DNA of 42,741 nucleotides from REBR01 sp033721915 (GCA_033721915.1 JAWWAC010000023.1:1-42741), one strand, 5' to 3'; positions 1 through 7,907 are shown, counted from the first letter of the stretch. The notes: a model not told the origin generated them from the sequence alone. Numbers and translations are program-made.

Positions 1-362
1 CCTTCAGAGGCCCCTCGGAAGTAGCTCTCGTGAACGATCTCACCGTCTTTCAGCACCAGCATCGCGGTGGTGCGGGTGCGCTCGGCAAACTCGGCCATGT
101 CCCGGGTTTCCCCGTTGAACTCATAGTGGCCGACCACGGGGAGCTCGTTGCGGGGGAAGGAATGGGACTCAGCAGGAGCCTGGATGGTGGTGTAGGGAAA
201 GACCCGCTCCATATGGCGGAAATTCTCTTCACGCACCCCTTCCTCGAACAGATCCAGCATGGTGAGGGGGCTGTAGTCGGACCAGGGACGGCTGACAAAC
301 AGCACCAGGGCGATAATCAACAAGGCCGTCACTGACAGCGTCCAGAGCAGAACTTTGCGCAT
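1..362 (-). CDS. Serine hydrolase (beta-lactamase-related family), N-terminal part, cut by window edge
   Basis: Only the first 120 residues are in the window; the gene runs off the left edge. It opens with an uncleaved-anchor or signal-like hydrophobic stretch (residues 4-22, LWTLSVTALLIIALVLFV). A segment ending in MLVLKDGEIVHESYFRGAS follows, which is typical of the start of the beta-lactamase-fold domain (PF00144 type) in class C-related serine esterases and 6-aminohexanoate-dimer hydrolase-like proteins. The catalytic SxxK motif would lie beyond the window and cannot be checked. The ATG at 362 is preceded by a weak GGTT-rich region with no strong ribosome site. It lies 137 bases downstream of the TonB receptor on the same strand, with a perfect 10-bp hairpin between them. 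Family membership is likely; substrate is unknown. Confidence 0.6.
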   Translation of the reverse strand, partial: MRKVLLWTLSVTALLIIALVLFVSRPWSDYSPLTMLDLFEEGVREENFRHMERVFPYTTIQAPAESHSFPRNELPVVGHYEFNGETRDMAEFAERTRTTAMLVLKDGEIVHESYFRGASE

Positions 363-464
363 AACCGGGGTTCCTTGGTTTGTTGTTTTGGCGAGTATAC
401 CGGAACCGGGCGGGATATGTGCCTGTTGGCCGTAACGGGCGGTCAGGACGGGAAAGGCCGGGGC

Positions 465-491
465 GGCGCCACGGATCAGGCCCGTGGCGCC
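465..491 (-). terminator. Perfect 10-bp stem-loop after the TonB receptor gene
   Basis: GGCGCCACGG at 465-474 pairs perfectly with CCGTGGCGCC at 482-491 around a 7-base loop. It sits just past the receptor stop codon. There is no T-run on the minus strand after the stem, so it is either a weak or Rho-assisted terminator or an mRNA 3'-end stabiliser rather than a classic intrinsic terminator. Confidence 0.4.
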
Positions 492-499
492 ATGGGAGG

Positions 500-2746
500 T
501 CAGAAGCGGATCTTGTAGCCGGCGATCAGTGTTCGGGGCTGACCCGGGCGGGCACCGAAGGGGCGGCGGGAAATCAGGTACTCCTCGTCCAGCAGGTTGT
601 TCGCCTTGAGGTAAACCTCCTGTCCCGGTGTGAACCGGTAGTGGGCCGTGGCGTCCAGCACGGTGTAGGACGGCACCGTGGAATCCTCCAGGGGTCCCCC
701 TTCACCGGACTGTTCGTCCTGCTCGCTGAAATAGCTGGCCTTCAGGTTCACACCCCAGACAGCGCCTTCAAGCCCCAGGCTGGCGGCCAGCTGATGGCGG
801 GGCATATAGGGCAGAGGGTCGCCCTTGCGCACCCGCTCGCCCCAGAGGGCAAAATCCGAGTCAAAGGTGGTCTGGAACTCCGTTTCCGTGAAGGTGTAGG
901 TCATCAGCCCCGGCACGGCCCAGCCGTTGTTCAGGCGCCACTCGTGGCCGGCCTGTGCCTCCAGGCCATAGACCTCCACGGCACCGCCGTTGAAGGCCTC
1001 GCCATTGGCCTCGGTACAGCCGGAGGAGAAGGTGCACACCCCCTTGAGGTTGGAGTAGTCGTTGAAGAAACCGATCAGCTCCGCCCGGGTCACGCCACGG
1101 TTATAGCGCATGCCCGCCTCGTAGCTGATGCTTTTTTCCGGCTCAATGCCCTGCCCCACCCCGGGGCCTGAGGGCACAAAGCCCCGGTGAACACCGGCCA
1201 GAAAACCCAGCGAGGGGCGCCACTGGTAGAAAGCGCCAATGGCCGGCAGGATTTCCCGGTTATCATTGCGCAGCTTCCGGCCGGTCTGCTGGTTCACGGA
1301 CTCGTAGTCCACCGACTCCAGGCGGACCCCGGGAGTGATGCGCCAGCGACCCATACGGATATCGTCCTGCACAAACAGCGCGATGGCGTCGGCGTTTTCC
1401 CGCTGCAGCAGTGTCTGTGCCACCGGCTCGCCGTCGGCTTCCAGGCGGCCGCTGCGCATCAGAAAGCCCTGCTCGGTGTGGTTGCGCTCGATCTGATCCT
1501 GATGGAATCGGGCGCCGAAGCTGAGATTGTGCTGCCAGGGGCCGGCGTCCAGTGACCATGAGAGCATGGACTGGATGCCACGGGAGAAAAACTCCCGGTC
1601 GTTGCTGCCCACAATCAGTGTCTCTTCATTGGTGTCGCTGTCCTTCTCGCCCCGCAGTACCGCCATGAATTCCTGGTTCAGGCCGGCATCGGGGTTGGCC
1701 AGTATTTCATTCAGGCTGCGGTCCGAGTTGAATCCGTTGAGCTTGTTCCAGTCCCGTTCAAAGGTCTGGTAGTAGCCGGTGGTGGTCAGTGACAGGCGGT
1801 CACTGAATTCCACCAGATGGCTGAGCTGGGCCTTGCGGTAGGTCCACTCGAACAGGGCGTTCTGGCTGGCGGCGTAACGCCTATAGGGGGTGTCGCGGAA
1901 GTCCCCGTCGGTCAGGCCCAGGTAGGTCTCGTCGGAGGTTTCGTCGGCGTACTCCAGTGACAGGTCCAGCTGCTGGTAAAGCGCCCGTGAGGGGTCGCTG
2001 AACAGACGCCCCTTGACCATCAGGTCGTTTTTCTCAAAGCCGGTGTCGGCCCCGTTGTCCAGGTTCTTGAAGCCATCGGAACGGGTCTGTATGCCCTCCA
2101 CCAGCACACCGCCACGGGCAAAGGCGTCGCCAGCGTAGCCGTGGGCCTTGCGGTAGCCGTCCTCACCCACTGCCAGATCCAGCCCGGCGCTGCGCCTGGA
2201 GGGCACAGGACGTGTGACCAGGTTCAGGGCGCCCCCCACGGTGGCCGGCCCGTAGCGTATGGCGGCGGGGCCTTTCACCACCTCGACGCCGGTCATGCGC
2301 GACACCTGGGGGAAATAATAGGCCGCTGGCGCGGAATAGGCCGCCGGTGCCGCCAGCACCCCATCCACCATCAGGGTGATCTTCTGGCTGCGTTCGGTGG
2401 TGGTGCCCCGCAGGCCGATATTGGGCCGGTTGCCAAAGCCGTCCTCACCCCGCACATAGACCCCCGGCACATCCTGCAGGATGCGGTGGATGTTGTCGTG
2501 CTCATCCCGCTCCAGTGTGCCCTCGTCCACCCGGTGGGCGGCACCGGTGGCGGTGGCGTAGTCGGTCTCCGTCTGGCCCAGGACATGGACGGTATTGAGG
2601 CGGAACAGGGTTTCACCGGACGTCCCCTCGCTGCCCTGCCCCGTGTCGTCCTGCCCGGACTCTTGCGCCTGAAGGGGTGTCGCGGCTATCAGGGCGATAA
2701 CACCCAGACTGACCGTCAATGGGAAATACCGGGGGGTTCTGAACAT
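500..2746 (-). CDS. TonB-dependent outer-membrane receptor, FecA-like (ferric siderophore/citrate type)
   Basis: This is a 748-residue outer-membrane gated channel. A signal peptide with likely cleavage after LQA (residue 27) is followed by a short acidic linker and a TonB-box-like segment (TVHVLG). The plug domain spans roughly residues 60-170, with motifs DNIHRILQDVPGVYVRGEDG, NIGLRGT and VEVVKGPAAIRYGPATVGGALN. A 22-strand-type barrel then ends in the aromatic residue F (YKIRF), as barrel sorting requires. No N-terminal signalling (secretin-like) domain is present, so it is not a FecA-FecIR transducer. AGAGG lies 8 bases before the ATG. A 19-bp tandem repeat fills the leader. The neighbouring imelysin and DUF4856 genes suggest iron uptake. 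The substrate is inferred only; heme, copper or B12 cannot be excluded. Confidence 0.88.
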   Translation of the reverse strand: MFRTPRYFPLTVSLGVIALIAATPLQAQESGQDDTGQGSEGTSGETLFRLNTVHVLGQTETDYATATGAAHRVDEGTLERDEHDNIHRILQDVPGVYVRGEDGFGNRPNIGLRGTTTERSQKITLMVDGVLAAPAAYSAPAAYYFPQVSRMTGVEVVKGPAAIRYGPATVGGALNLVTRPVPSRRSAGLDLAVGEDGYRKAHGYAGDAFARGGVLVEGIQTRSDGFKNLDNGADTGFEKNDLMVKGRLFSDPSRALYQQLDLSLEYADETSDETYLGLTDGDFRDTPYRRYAASQNALFEWTYRKAQLSHLVEFSDRLSLTTTGYYQTFERDWNKLNGFNSDRSLNEILANPDAGLNQEFMAVLRGEKDSDTNEETLIVGSNDREFFSRGIQSMLSWSLDAGPWQHNLSFGARFHQDQIERNHTEQGFLMRSGRLEADGEPVAQTLLQRENADAIALFVQDDIRMGRWRITPGVRLESVDYESVNQQTGRKLRNDNREILPAIGAFYQWRPSLGFLAGVHRGFVPSGPGVGQGIEPEKSISYEAGMRYNRGVTRAELIGFFNDYSNLKGVCTFSSGCTEANGEAFNGGAVEVYGLEAQAGHEWRLNNGWAVPGLMTYTFTETEFQTTFDSDFALWGERVRKGDPLPYMPRHQLAASLGLEGAVWGVNLKASYFSEQDEQSGEGGPLEDSTVPSYTVLDATAHYRFTPGQEVYLKANNLLDEEYLISRRPFGARPGQPRTLIAGYKIRF

Positions 2747-2764
2747 GGGGGACCTCTTTAAATG

Positions 2765-2880
2765 TTGAAGGCTGTTGGAGCACTGATGGCTCTTTTCTTC
2801 GCTGATGGCTCTTTTCTTCGCTGATGGCTCTTTTTCAGCGTTGGAGGCTCTTTTCTGCGCTGAAGGTTCAGTAAACCCTG
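2765..2880. repeat. Tandem repeat of ~19-20 bp in the leader of the TonB receptor gene
   Basis: Two identical 19-bp units (2783-2801, 2802-2820; CTGATGGCTCTTTTCTTCG) are followed by a 20-bp variant (2821-2840), a 19-bp variant (2841-2859) and a 21-bp diverged unit (2860-2880). A further degraded copy lies at 2765-2782. The array ends about 20 bases before the receptor ATG on the minus strand, so it lies in the promoter/leader. Its core CGCTGAWGGCTCT is shared with the array at 37021-37180. Confidence 0.8.
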
Positions 2881-3004
2881 AATAAATCCTGAAAAAACGG
2901 AGCCGCGCAACCTGTACCCGACCGGTTTCCCGGGAATCTGCGCGCTGGACGCTGCCGTCATGGCAGTGACCACTGCGAAGGCCCCTGGTCTCGATGACTG
3001 AACC

Positions 3005-3038
3005 GAAAAAAGCGGTGCCCCGACAGGGCGCCGCTTTA
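3005..3038 (-). terminator. Intrinsic terminator after the DUF4856 gene
   Basis: AGCGGTGCCC (3011-3020) pairs with GGGCGCCGCT (3026-3035), with one G-U pair, around a 5-base loop. On the minus strand the stem is followed by a run of six T. It separates the DUF4856 transcript from the TonB receptor. Confidence 0.75.
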
Positions 3039-3043
3039 CCGGA

Positions 3044-3068
3044 GTGACACCTGAAAAGGTGTTGTCAC
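3044..3068. other. Second stem-loop before the terminator
   Basis: GTGACACCT pairs with AGGTGTTGTCAC around GAAA, with a single bulged T. It lies between the DUF4856 stop codon and the intrinsic terminator. It is probably an mRNA 3'-end structure; no further role is visible. Confidence 0.4.
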
Positions 3069-3115
3069 GGTGGTAACAGCAAAGCCATCCATGGCGGTAC
3101 TCTCCCTTGAAAGGA

Positions 3116-4582
3116 TTACCAGTTGAGCACGTCCTCTTCGGCAAAGCCGTAGGCGTTCTGCATCAGGGTCCGCGCCGAGATCAGGTCATCACGGTACGTT
3201 GAAAAGTCCTGAGCGCCAGGCAGCGAAGGACGCTCACTCACCAGACCGTGGAACTCGGCAAACAGTGTGTCGAAGCTCTGGTTGTCAGAGGATGCGTTCA
3301 ACGGGGAGCGGGGGTTGAACTGCAGGCCCAGTGCAAAGCCTTTCAACTCGCTCCAGTGCTTGGTGTGGTCGATGTAGCTGTAGCTGCCATCATTGGCATC
3401 CGCGTTATCCATGTCACCCAGCACATCGTTGATGTAATGCACCACAGTGGCGGCAATGGCGTTCTCCCAGGCTTCCACGGCCTGATTACGAACGCCCTGG
3501 AGCTCTTCCAGCTCGGCATCGCTCAGAGCACCGTCCGCAGCGCTGATCAGTGCGCGGCCCGCCAGGAAGGCTTCCATGGCCTGCTTGGTGAAGTCAGTGC
3601 CTGACTGGCTGCCCAGATCCCGCTTGGCGGCATTCTGGGAGTGGCCGAAGTTGAACTCGCCCACCAGGTCGATGGCACCGTCATTGTCGGTGTCGTGGTA
3701 ACCGTTTTCATAGGCGGCACGACCGCCTTTGCCGGCGATTTCCTCGTCGGTGTAGGCCAGGTAATCACGGGCGGCACCGAAGTAGCCGAAGCCTTCATCC
3801 CACTGGTGTTCCAGGTCGGTAAAAGCAGCAGCCCCATTATCGGCGGCACTGGTATTGTCTGTCAGGAGACCCTTGTTGGCCGTTGCATCATCCAGGTAAT
3901 CGTCGGTGCCCTGGGAGAATGGCACCGCGCCCAGAAGGAACTTCTGAACCAGCTGCTTGAGATCCAGACCGTCATCAGTGTGATACACCTCTAGCTCTTC
4001 ATCCTTGCCATCAGCCACCGGATCTGTGCGCGGGGTGCTGCGTTGGAAGTCGCTCTCCACGTTGGCGCCAATGGCGTTGAACCAGTCCTGAATCAGCTGA
4101 TTGGGCGAATCCGGGTCTGTGCTGGTGTTCCAGCCCACAAAATCGCCACCATCCCAGTCTTTGTGATCCGTGACATCGTCATTGCCGGCGGTTTTACCCA
4201 CCAGATTCTTGTCGGTTGAAATCTCGTTGTAGGTATCCTGTTTGGTGGCCGGGTCCGTAGTCAGCAGGAGAGCGTTATCACCAATGGCAGCGGTCCCTTC
4301 CTGGTAGAAGCTGTTGAGGACATCAACAATATCCTGCTGGGTTTTGTTTTCCGGCTTCAGCCCATTGATGGTGGTATTGAGATCGGCGATCAGAACATGA
4401 CGGGTAGTCTGCCCCGGATACTGTGCACTCTCAGCACCATTGATAAAGCGACTCTGGAAATTGTAAGTCAGTGCCACTTCCTCTTCCTTGTTGTTGTCGG
4501 AGTTGCTTGAACCCCCACAACCGGTCAGACCCACTGTCAGGGCGACGGCGACGGCTGAAGCCAATAGTTTTTTCTGAATCAT
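3116..4582 (-). CDS. DUF4856 family lipoprotein of an imelysin-type iron locus
   Basis: This 488-residue predicted lipoprotein has a signal peptide and lipobox LTGC (Cys22), followed by a GGSSNSDNN flexible linker, typical of an outer-membrane or periplasm-facing lipoprotein. The body matches the DUF4856 family as I recall it (YNFQSRF opening; all-helical, acidic and Asn/Asp-rich). Around residues 297-305 it carries DTDNDGAID, an EF-hand/thrombospondin-type calcium-binding loop. DUF4856 genes commonly neighbour imelysin-family genes, as here. An AAGGAT ribosome site precedes the ATG. A Fur-box-like dyad lies 35-60 bases upstream, on the end of the desaturase gene, so this gene probably has its own iron-responsive promoter. 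The molecular function is not established; binding of iron or a siderophore is only a guess. Confidence 0.78.
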   Translation of the reverse strand: MIQKKLLASAVAVALTVGLTGCGGSSNSDNNKEEEVALTYNFQSRFINGAESAQYPGQTTRHVLIADLNTTINGLKPENKTQQDIVDVLNSFYQEGTAAIGDNALLLTTDPATKQDTYNEISTDKNLVGKTAGNDDVTDHKDWDGGDFVGWNTSTDPDSPNQLIQDWFNAIGANVESDFQRSTPRTDPVADGKDEELEVYHTDDGLDLKQLVQKFLLGAVPFSQGTDDYLDDATANKGLLTDNTSAADNGAAAFTDLEHQWDEGFGYFGAARDYLAYTDEEIAGKGGRAAYENGYHDTDNDGAIDLVGEFNFGHSQNAAKRDLGSQSGTDFTKQAMEAFLAGRALISAADGALSDAELEELQGVRNQAVEAWENAIAATVVHYINDVLGDMDNADANDGSYSYIDHTKHWSELKGFALGLQFNPRSPLNASSDNQSFDTLFAEFHGLVSERPSLPGAQDFSTYRDDLISARTLMQNAYGFAEEDVLNW

Positions 4583-4614
4583 GTCCGTTTATCCTTTTGG
4601 GTTGCGTTCATCGA

Positions 4615-4642
4615 TGCGAATACTATTATTAATGATAATAAT
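4615..4642 (-). promoter_or_regulatory. Fur-box-like site overlapping the desaturase stop codon
   Basis: The AT-rich block ATTATTAATGATAATAATTC contains overlapping TAATGATAAT-type half-sites like the Fur consensus (GATAATGATAATCATTATC). It sits in otherwise GC-rich DNA. The last codons (Tyr-Tyr-His-stop) of the desaturase gene are part of the site. It is placed to control the DUF4856 gene, whose ATG is at 4582. Confidence 0.6.
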
Positions 4643-5687
4643 TCGCAACTTCATTAGCAGAAACTTCCGAGTTTTGACCTGACAAGGACGGTGTGCCCTT
4701 CTCCACGGGCCTGACGGGGTAAAACCGGACCATCTGCCGCCCCAGATCCAGGACGGGTTCGCCGTAGGCATTCAGCAGATGGGTATGGGGGCTGGGCTGA
4801 TTCTGTCTCAGACCAAAACCCGTGACCGTCTCGCCACGGGCCGGTGTCAGGGTTCCGAACAGGCCATCCCAGACCGCCAGGAAAGACCCCATGTTGCGGT
4901 CGAAATGCCTCGGGGCATTGCTGTGATGGATCTGGTGCTGTGCCGGGCTGATAAAGATCCGCTCCAGCCAGGGGCCGAATGAAAGCCACACATGGGAGTG
5001 GCGCAGATTGGAGCCGGCAAAATTGAAGGCATAGGTGAACAGGTTGGCGCCAGCGATCTCCCAGGCGGACAGACGCATGCCGAATGCGAAGAAAAACAGC
5101 CCCAGCACCAGCCCCTGTGCCAGCACCATGCGCAGGCTGTACAGCAGACTCTCGATGGGATGAATGCGGTAGACCGTCAGTGGCGTCAGCACTTCCGCCG
5201 AATGGTGCAGGCGGTGAATGGACCAGAGCCAGGGCACTTTGTGCATCAGGTAATGGAGCAGAAAGCGGGAAAAGTCGTCCGCCACAAACAGCGCCAGGGT
5301 GAACGCCAGTGTCACCCGTGCCCTGGGCCACTCCAGTGACACGGAGCCCAGCAGGACCGACAGGGAATCCGAGACCTGCAGTGCAACCGGCACCAGTGAC
5401 AGGCTGGCGAGACCGGCAAAAAAAGTCTGGATTAATGGATTGATCACCACCAGCTGGTAGTCCAGCCGGGCCGAGGGGTGTGTCCAGACACGGGGGTTGA
5501 AAAACACCTGCAGGGCGTTCCTCTCCCCCGGCCCCGACGGGCGCAACCGCTGCCAGAGCGCCATCAGCAGCAGTATGCCCAGGGTCCCCAGGATATAGAC
5601 CCCATAGACCCGTTTGGACGGGTCCGAGGGATAACTCAGAAAGCTCTGCAATGCCTCAATGTAAGGCGTTAAGCCATCCATCAGCAT
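4629..5687 (-). CDS. Sterol desaturase / fatty acid hydroxylase family membrane protein
   Basis: This 352-residue integral membrane protein has several hydrophobic segments, including residues ~28-46 and ~90-115. It carries the three histidine clusters of the di-iron fatty acid hydroxylase superfamily: H145-YLM-H149, H158-RL-HH162 and H251-QI-HH255. These bind a di-iron centre that hydroxylates or desaturates lipid substrates using O2; sterol, alkylglycerol and fatty-acyl substrates are all known in the superfamily. The gene lies between imelysin (47 bases upstream) and DUF4856 (46 bases downstream) on the same strand and is probably co-transcribed with imelysin. Its presence in an iron locus is unusual. 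The last codons overlap a Fur-like site. An ATG at 5681 (second Met of MLM) is an alternative start. Family assignment is strong; substrate is unknown. Confidence 0.85.
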   Translation of the reverse strand: MLMDGLTPYIEALQSFLSYPSDPSKRVYGVYILGTLGILLLMALWQRLRPSGPGERNALQVFFNPRVWTHPSARLDYQLVVINPLIQTFFAGLASLSLVPVALQVSDSLSVLLGSVSLEWPRARVTLAFTLALFVADDFSRFLLHYLMHKVPWLWSIHRLHHSAEVLTPLTVYRIHPIESLLYSLRMVLAQGLVLGLFFFAFGMRLSAWEIAGANLFTYAFNFAGSNLRHSHVWLSFGPWLERIFISPAQHQIHHSNAPRHFDRNMGSFLAVWDGLFGTLTPARGETVTGFGLRQNQPSPHTHLLNAYGEPVLDLGRQMVRFYPVRPVEKGTPSLSGQNSEVSANEVANYYH

Positions 5688-5734
5688 CGACCTCCCGGGT
5701 TGCCGTTATTCGGTGTGTGGCACAGAAGGCCTTG

Positions 5735-6976
5735 TTAATCGCCATCGCCGGCGGCGGCATCCGGGATACTCAGTCCGATAACGGTCAGGAAGTCTTCCTT
5801 GAGACGGTCAGTGACTTTCTTGGCCTTGTCGTGAATTACCTGAATCTGCTCACGGCCGGTTGCAGCTCCGTCCAGAGCCGCAAAAAAGGAGCCGCTGAGA
5901 TTGGCAATCTCATCCAGAGTGGCATTGATGTCCGTCTCCATGGCACCGGCCACATTCTCGCCACTGGCGGCATTGAGCAGGTCGTCGAATCCGAGTCGTG
6001 CTTCGGTGCTGTCAGCCGCATTGCCCAGAAACAGACTCTGAAAGGCCACCATGTTCTGGCGCACATGTTCCTTGCTGCGCTGGCTCAGGGGGTTTTCCAC
6101 CAGTTCGGGGCAGGCGTTATCGCAGGTGCCCTTGATACCCAGCGGCTCGGCCAATTTGATGTCCTTGACCTGCTTCTCGATGTAAAAGAGGGCATCGGAG
6201 ACGGTATTAACCGCATCCTGTGCACTGCTGAAACCACTGCCCGCGGCTTCCGGGTCACTCAGTTTCGCCAGATACCCATCCGTCCCCTTCCAGGCATTCA
6301 CCAGCTCGCTACCCCGGCTGTTAATACCAGCCGCGACATGTACCGCGAAATCCGCCCGGGTCTGGCGCTTGTCCGAATCAAGGCGGTTATTCCAGTTTTG
6401 TACCGAATCCACATTATCGGGGCAGGTTTCATTCAAATCGGCTGTGTACAGCAGGTATTCCAGTGCGTCCAGACCCTTGCGCAGAGGTGTGACATCACTG
6501 ATGTCGTAATTGTCCACTTCGGCGGCAATGACTTCCTGATCCACCGCACATGTGCTGGTGCTGGGCCAGGAATAAATTTCGTTCCGCAGCTCACGCGGAC
6601 CGTCTACCAGTGGCCCCACCTGCATCACCTCCACCGACTGCCACGCGAGAATGGCTTGCTGCCAGGCGGTCTGGAAATCGTTTTTCGCCTGAGGAACCTC
6701 GTCCCCGCCGGAGTCACGCAATGCCTGCTGGTAGTCCAGTGCGGCCTGCTCCAGAGCCGCTGACTGAACGGAGAAGTCCTCCATGGCCGGCAGCATGATG
6801 TTCTCACCCAGATTGGTCAGCATGGCGGGGCAGTCGAACTCGGCGCAGACACCACTGTTGGTGACACTGGTGCCGGATGAGGAACCGCCGCAACCGGCAA
6901 GCAGCAGAGGTGCCAGAAGCAGAGCGGTCAGGCCGGCGTGGCGGCGGCTGGAGGCAATAATGGATGACATTTTCAT
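5735..6976 (-). CDS. Imelysin (peptidase M75) family lipoprotein, iron-regulated IrpA-like
   Basis: This 413-residue protein has a signal peptide and lipobox LLAGC (Cys29), followed by a Gly/Ser linker. The helical imelysin fold is recognisable by AWQSVEVMQVGPL, NEIYSWPS and PLRKGLDALEYLLY. The hallmark family motif GxHxxE appears here as G168-L-D-A-L-E173, with Asp in place of His. Imelysin-like proteins are Fur-regulated periplasmic or surface proteins linked to iron uptake; peptidase activity is doubtful for most members. The start at 6976 has GAAGGAC upstream; the Met two codons later is an alternative. A Fur-box-like element lies about 45-80 bases upstream. It appears to be the first gene of the imelysin-desaturase unit. 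Confidence 0.85.
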   Translation of the reverse strand: MKMSSIIASSRRHAGLTALLLAPLLLAGCGGSSSGTSVTNSGVCAEFDCPAMLTNLGENIMLPAMEDFSVQSAALEQAALDYQQALRDSGGDEVPQAKNDFQTAWQQAILAWQSVEVMQVGPLVDGPRELRNEIYSWPSTSTCAVDQEVIAAEVDNYDISDVTPLRKGLDALEYLLYTADLNETCPDNVDSVQNWNNRLDSDKRQTRADFAVHVAAGINSRGSELVNAWKGTDGYLAKLSDPEAAGSGFSSAQDAVNTVSDALFYIEKQVKDIKLAEPLGIKGTCDNACPELVENPLSQRSKEHVRQNMVAFQSLFLGNAADSTEARLGFDDLLNAASGENVAGAMETDINATLDEIANLSGSFFAALDGAATGREQIQVIHDKAKKVTDRLKEDFLTVIGLSIPDAAAGDGD

Positions 6977-7020
6977 GGCAAAGATTGTCCTTCAGGAATA
7001 GGAATGAATCACAGCGCAAT

Positions 7021-7058
7021 GAATAATAATTATATTGTTAATGATAATCAATTTTATT
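7021..7058 (-). promoter_or_regulatory. Fur-box-like element upstream of imelysin
   Basis: The AT-rich run contains TTAATGATAATCAATTTTAT, which holds the Fur-type hexamers AATGAT/GATAATCA. It is flanked by another AT-rich dyad (AATAATAATTATATTG). It lies 45-80 bases before the imelysin ATG on the minus strand, in otherwise GC-rich sequence, and strongly suggests iron repression of the unit. Confidence 0.65.
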
Positions 7059-7166
7059 CGCAGAGAAAGCGAAACGCATCACGCTCTTCGTTGGCTCACA
7101 GGAGACGGTGCTGTATTGGGAAAGGTGGCAGAGGGCAGAAAAATCCGGGAGGCTGATATCGGCGCC

Positions 7167-7748
7167 TTAACGGCGAAACAGGCGTCCCAGTAACGACACC
7201 GGGCTGGTAAAAGTCACCACCAGAGTTTCCGTGCCCGGATTCTTGTCCGAGAGGCTCCCGTTGGATAGGTGGAAGATGGCCGCACCCAGCCGGTAGCCGG
7301 CGTCAGACTGATAACTCAGCTCAAGGCCACTGCGGAATTCCAGGGCCTTGCCAAGGTCCAGATTCAATCGGTTGTTGAAGCGTCCGACACCAAAGCTGGG
7401 GGTAAGCAGCCAGGGTCCATTGAGACGGAAATCCCGGCGCAGTTCGGCAGCGAGGTAGTTGGCGTCGTTATTGGCCCAGGCGATGGACAGTGAAGGAACA
7501 AGCCGGTAAGGGGTTCTGGGGGCAAAGCGGTACTGGAGTTCGTAACGCCAGGGCTCTTCCAGGTGCTTGTCGATGCCCACCTGCCCCACATTGAACTGGA
7601 TCAGCGGCACATCCAGGCTCTGGCCACTGTGGGCAGACCCGGATCCGGCCAGTGCCGGCACCGTGGCCGTGAGTGACAGGATGAATGCCAGCAACAGGCC
7701 GGCAGGTCTTGCCCCGGTCAGGATGCGATAACCGCTTGCTACGAACAT
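7167..7748 (-). CDS. pagL: Lipid A 3-O-deacylase (acyloxyacyl hydrolase), PagL-like
   Basis: This 193-residue outer-membrane beta-barrel enzyme removes the 3-O-linked acyl chain of lipid A. It has an N-terminal signal peptide (cleavage near ALAG, about residue 35). The C-terminal catalytic block reads FHLSNGSLSDKNPGTE: H160, S162 and E174. The spacing His+2 to Ser and His+14 to Glu equals that of the Pseudomonas aeruginosa PagL triad (H126/S128/E140 in the mature protein). The protein alternates polar and hydrophobic residues as a small barrel does. GAGGGG lies 5 bases before the ATG. It is 190 bases upstream of the imelysin start, with a Fur-like site between, so it is probably a separate transcript. 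It is likely to remodel lipopolysaccharide at the cell surface. Confidence 0.85.
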   Translation of the reverse strand: MFVASGYRILTGARPAGLLLAFILSLTATVPALAGSGSAHSGQSLDVPLIQFNVGQVGIDKHLEEPWRYELQYRFAPRTPYRLVPSLSIAWANNDANYLAAELRRDFRLNGPWLLTPSFGVGRFNNRLNLDLGKALEFRSGLELSYQSDAGYRLGAAIFHLSNGSLSDKNPGTETLVVTFTSPVSLLGRLFRR

Positions 7749-7907
7749 ATACCCCTCTATTTCAACGACAGCTGGCTGATTCGCGTTTTGTCAGCCTTCA
7801 CTGAGAGGGATCCTGCAAACACTGACATGTTACAAAAAAAGCTTTCTCCGCGCTGGTGCGCTCCGGTCGAACTGCTTTCGGCCGTTCTCATCTGGCCGTT
7901 TCTGGCC

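Larger units (their letters stand above)
2881..3115. other. Remainder of the 369-bp gap between the DUF4856 gene and the TonB receptor
   Basis: Apart from the two hairpins at 3005-3068 and the repeat array at 2765-2880, nothing recognisable is present. I saw no Fur-like AT-rich dyad here and no cobalamin riboswitch core. The stretch should contain the receptor promoter if that gene is transcribed independently, but no convincing -35/-10 pair stands out. The open frame crossing it on the minus strand is low-complexity where it reads the repeats and looks like chance. Confidence 0.5.

Noticed and set aside
2881..3115. Possible cobalamin riboswitch before the TonB receptor
   Set aside because: Short fragments resemble parts of the B12 element, but the conserved core and B12 box are not present in order. 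The hairpins are better explained as a terminator.
2758..3144. 128-codon open frame between the DUF4856 gene and the TonB receptor
   Set aside because: It reads through an intrinsic terminator and the 19-bp repeats (Lys/Arg/Glu-rich tail) and overlaps the DUF4856 end. No ribosome site or family resemblance.
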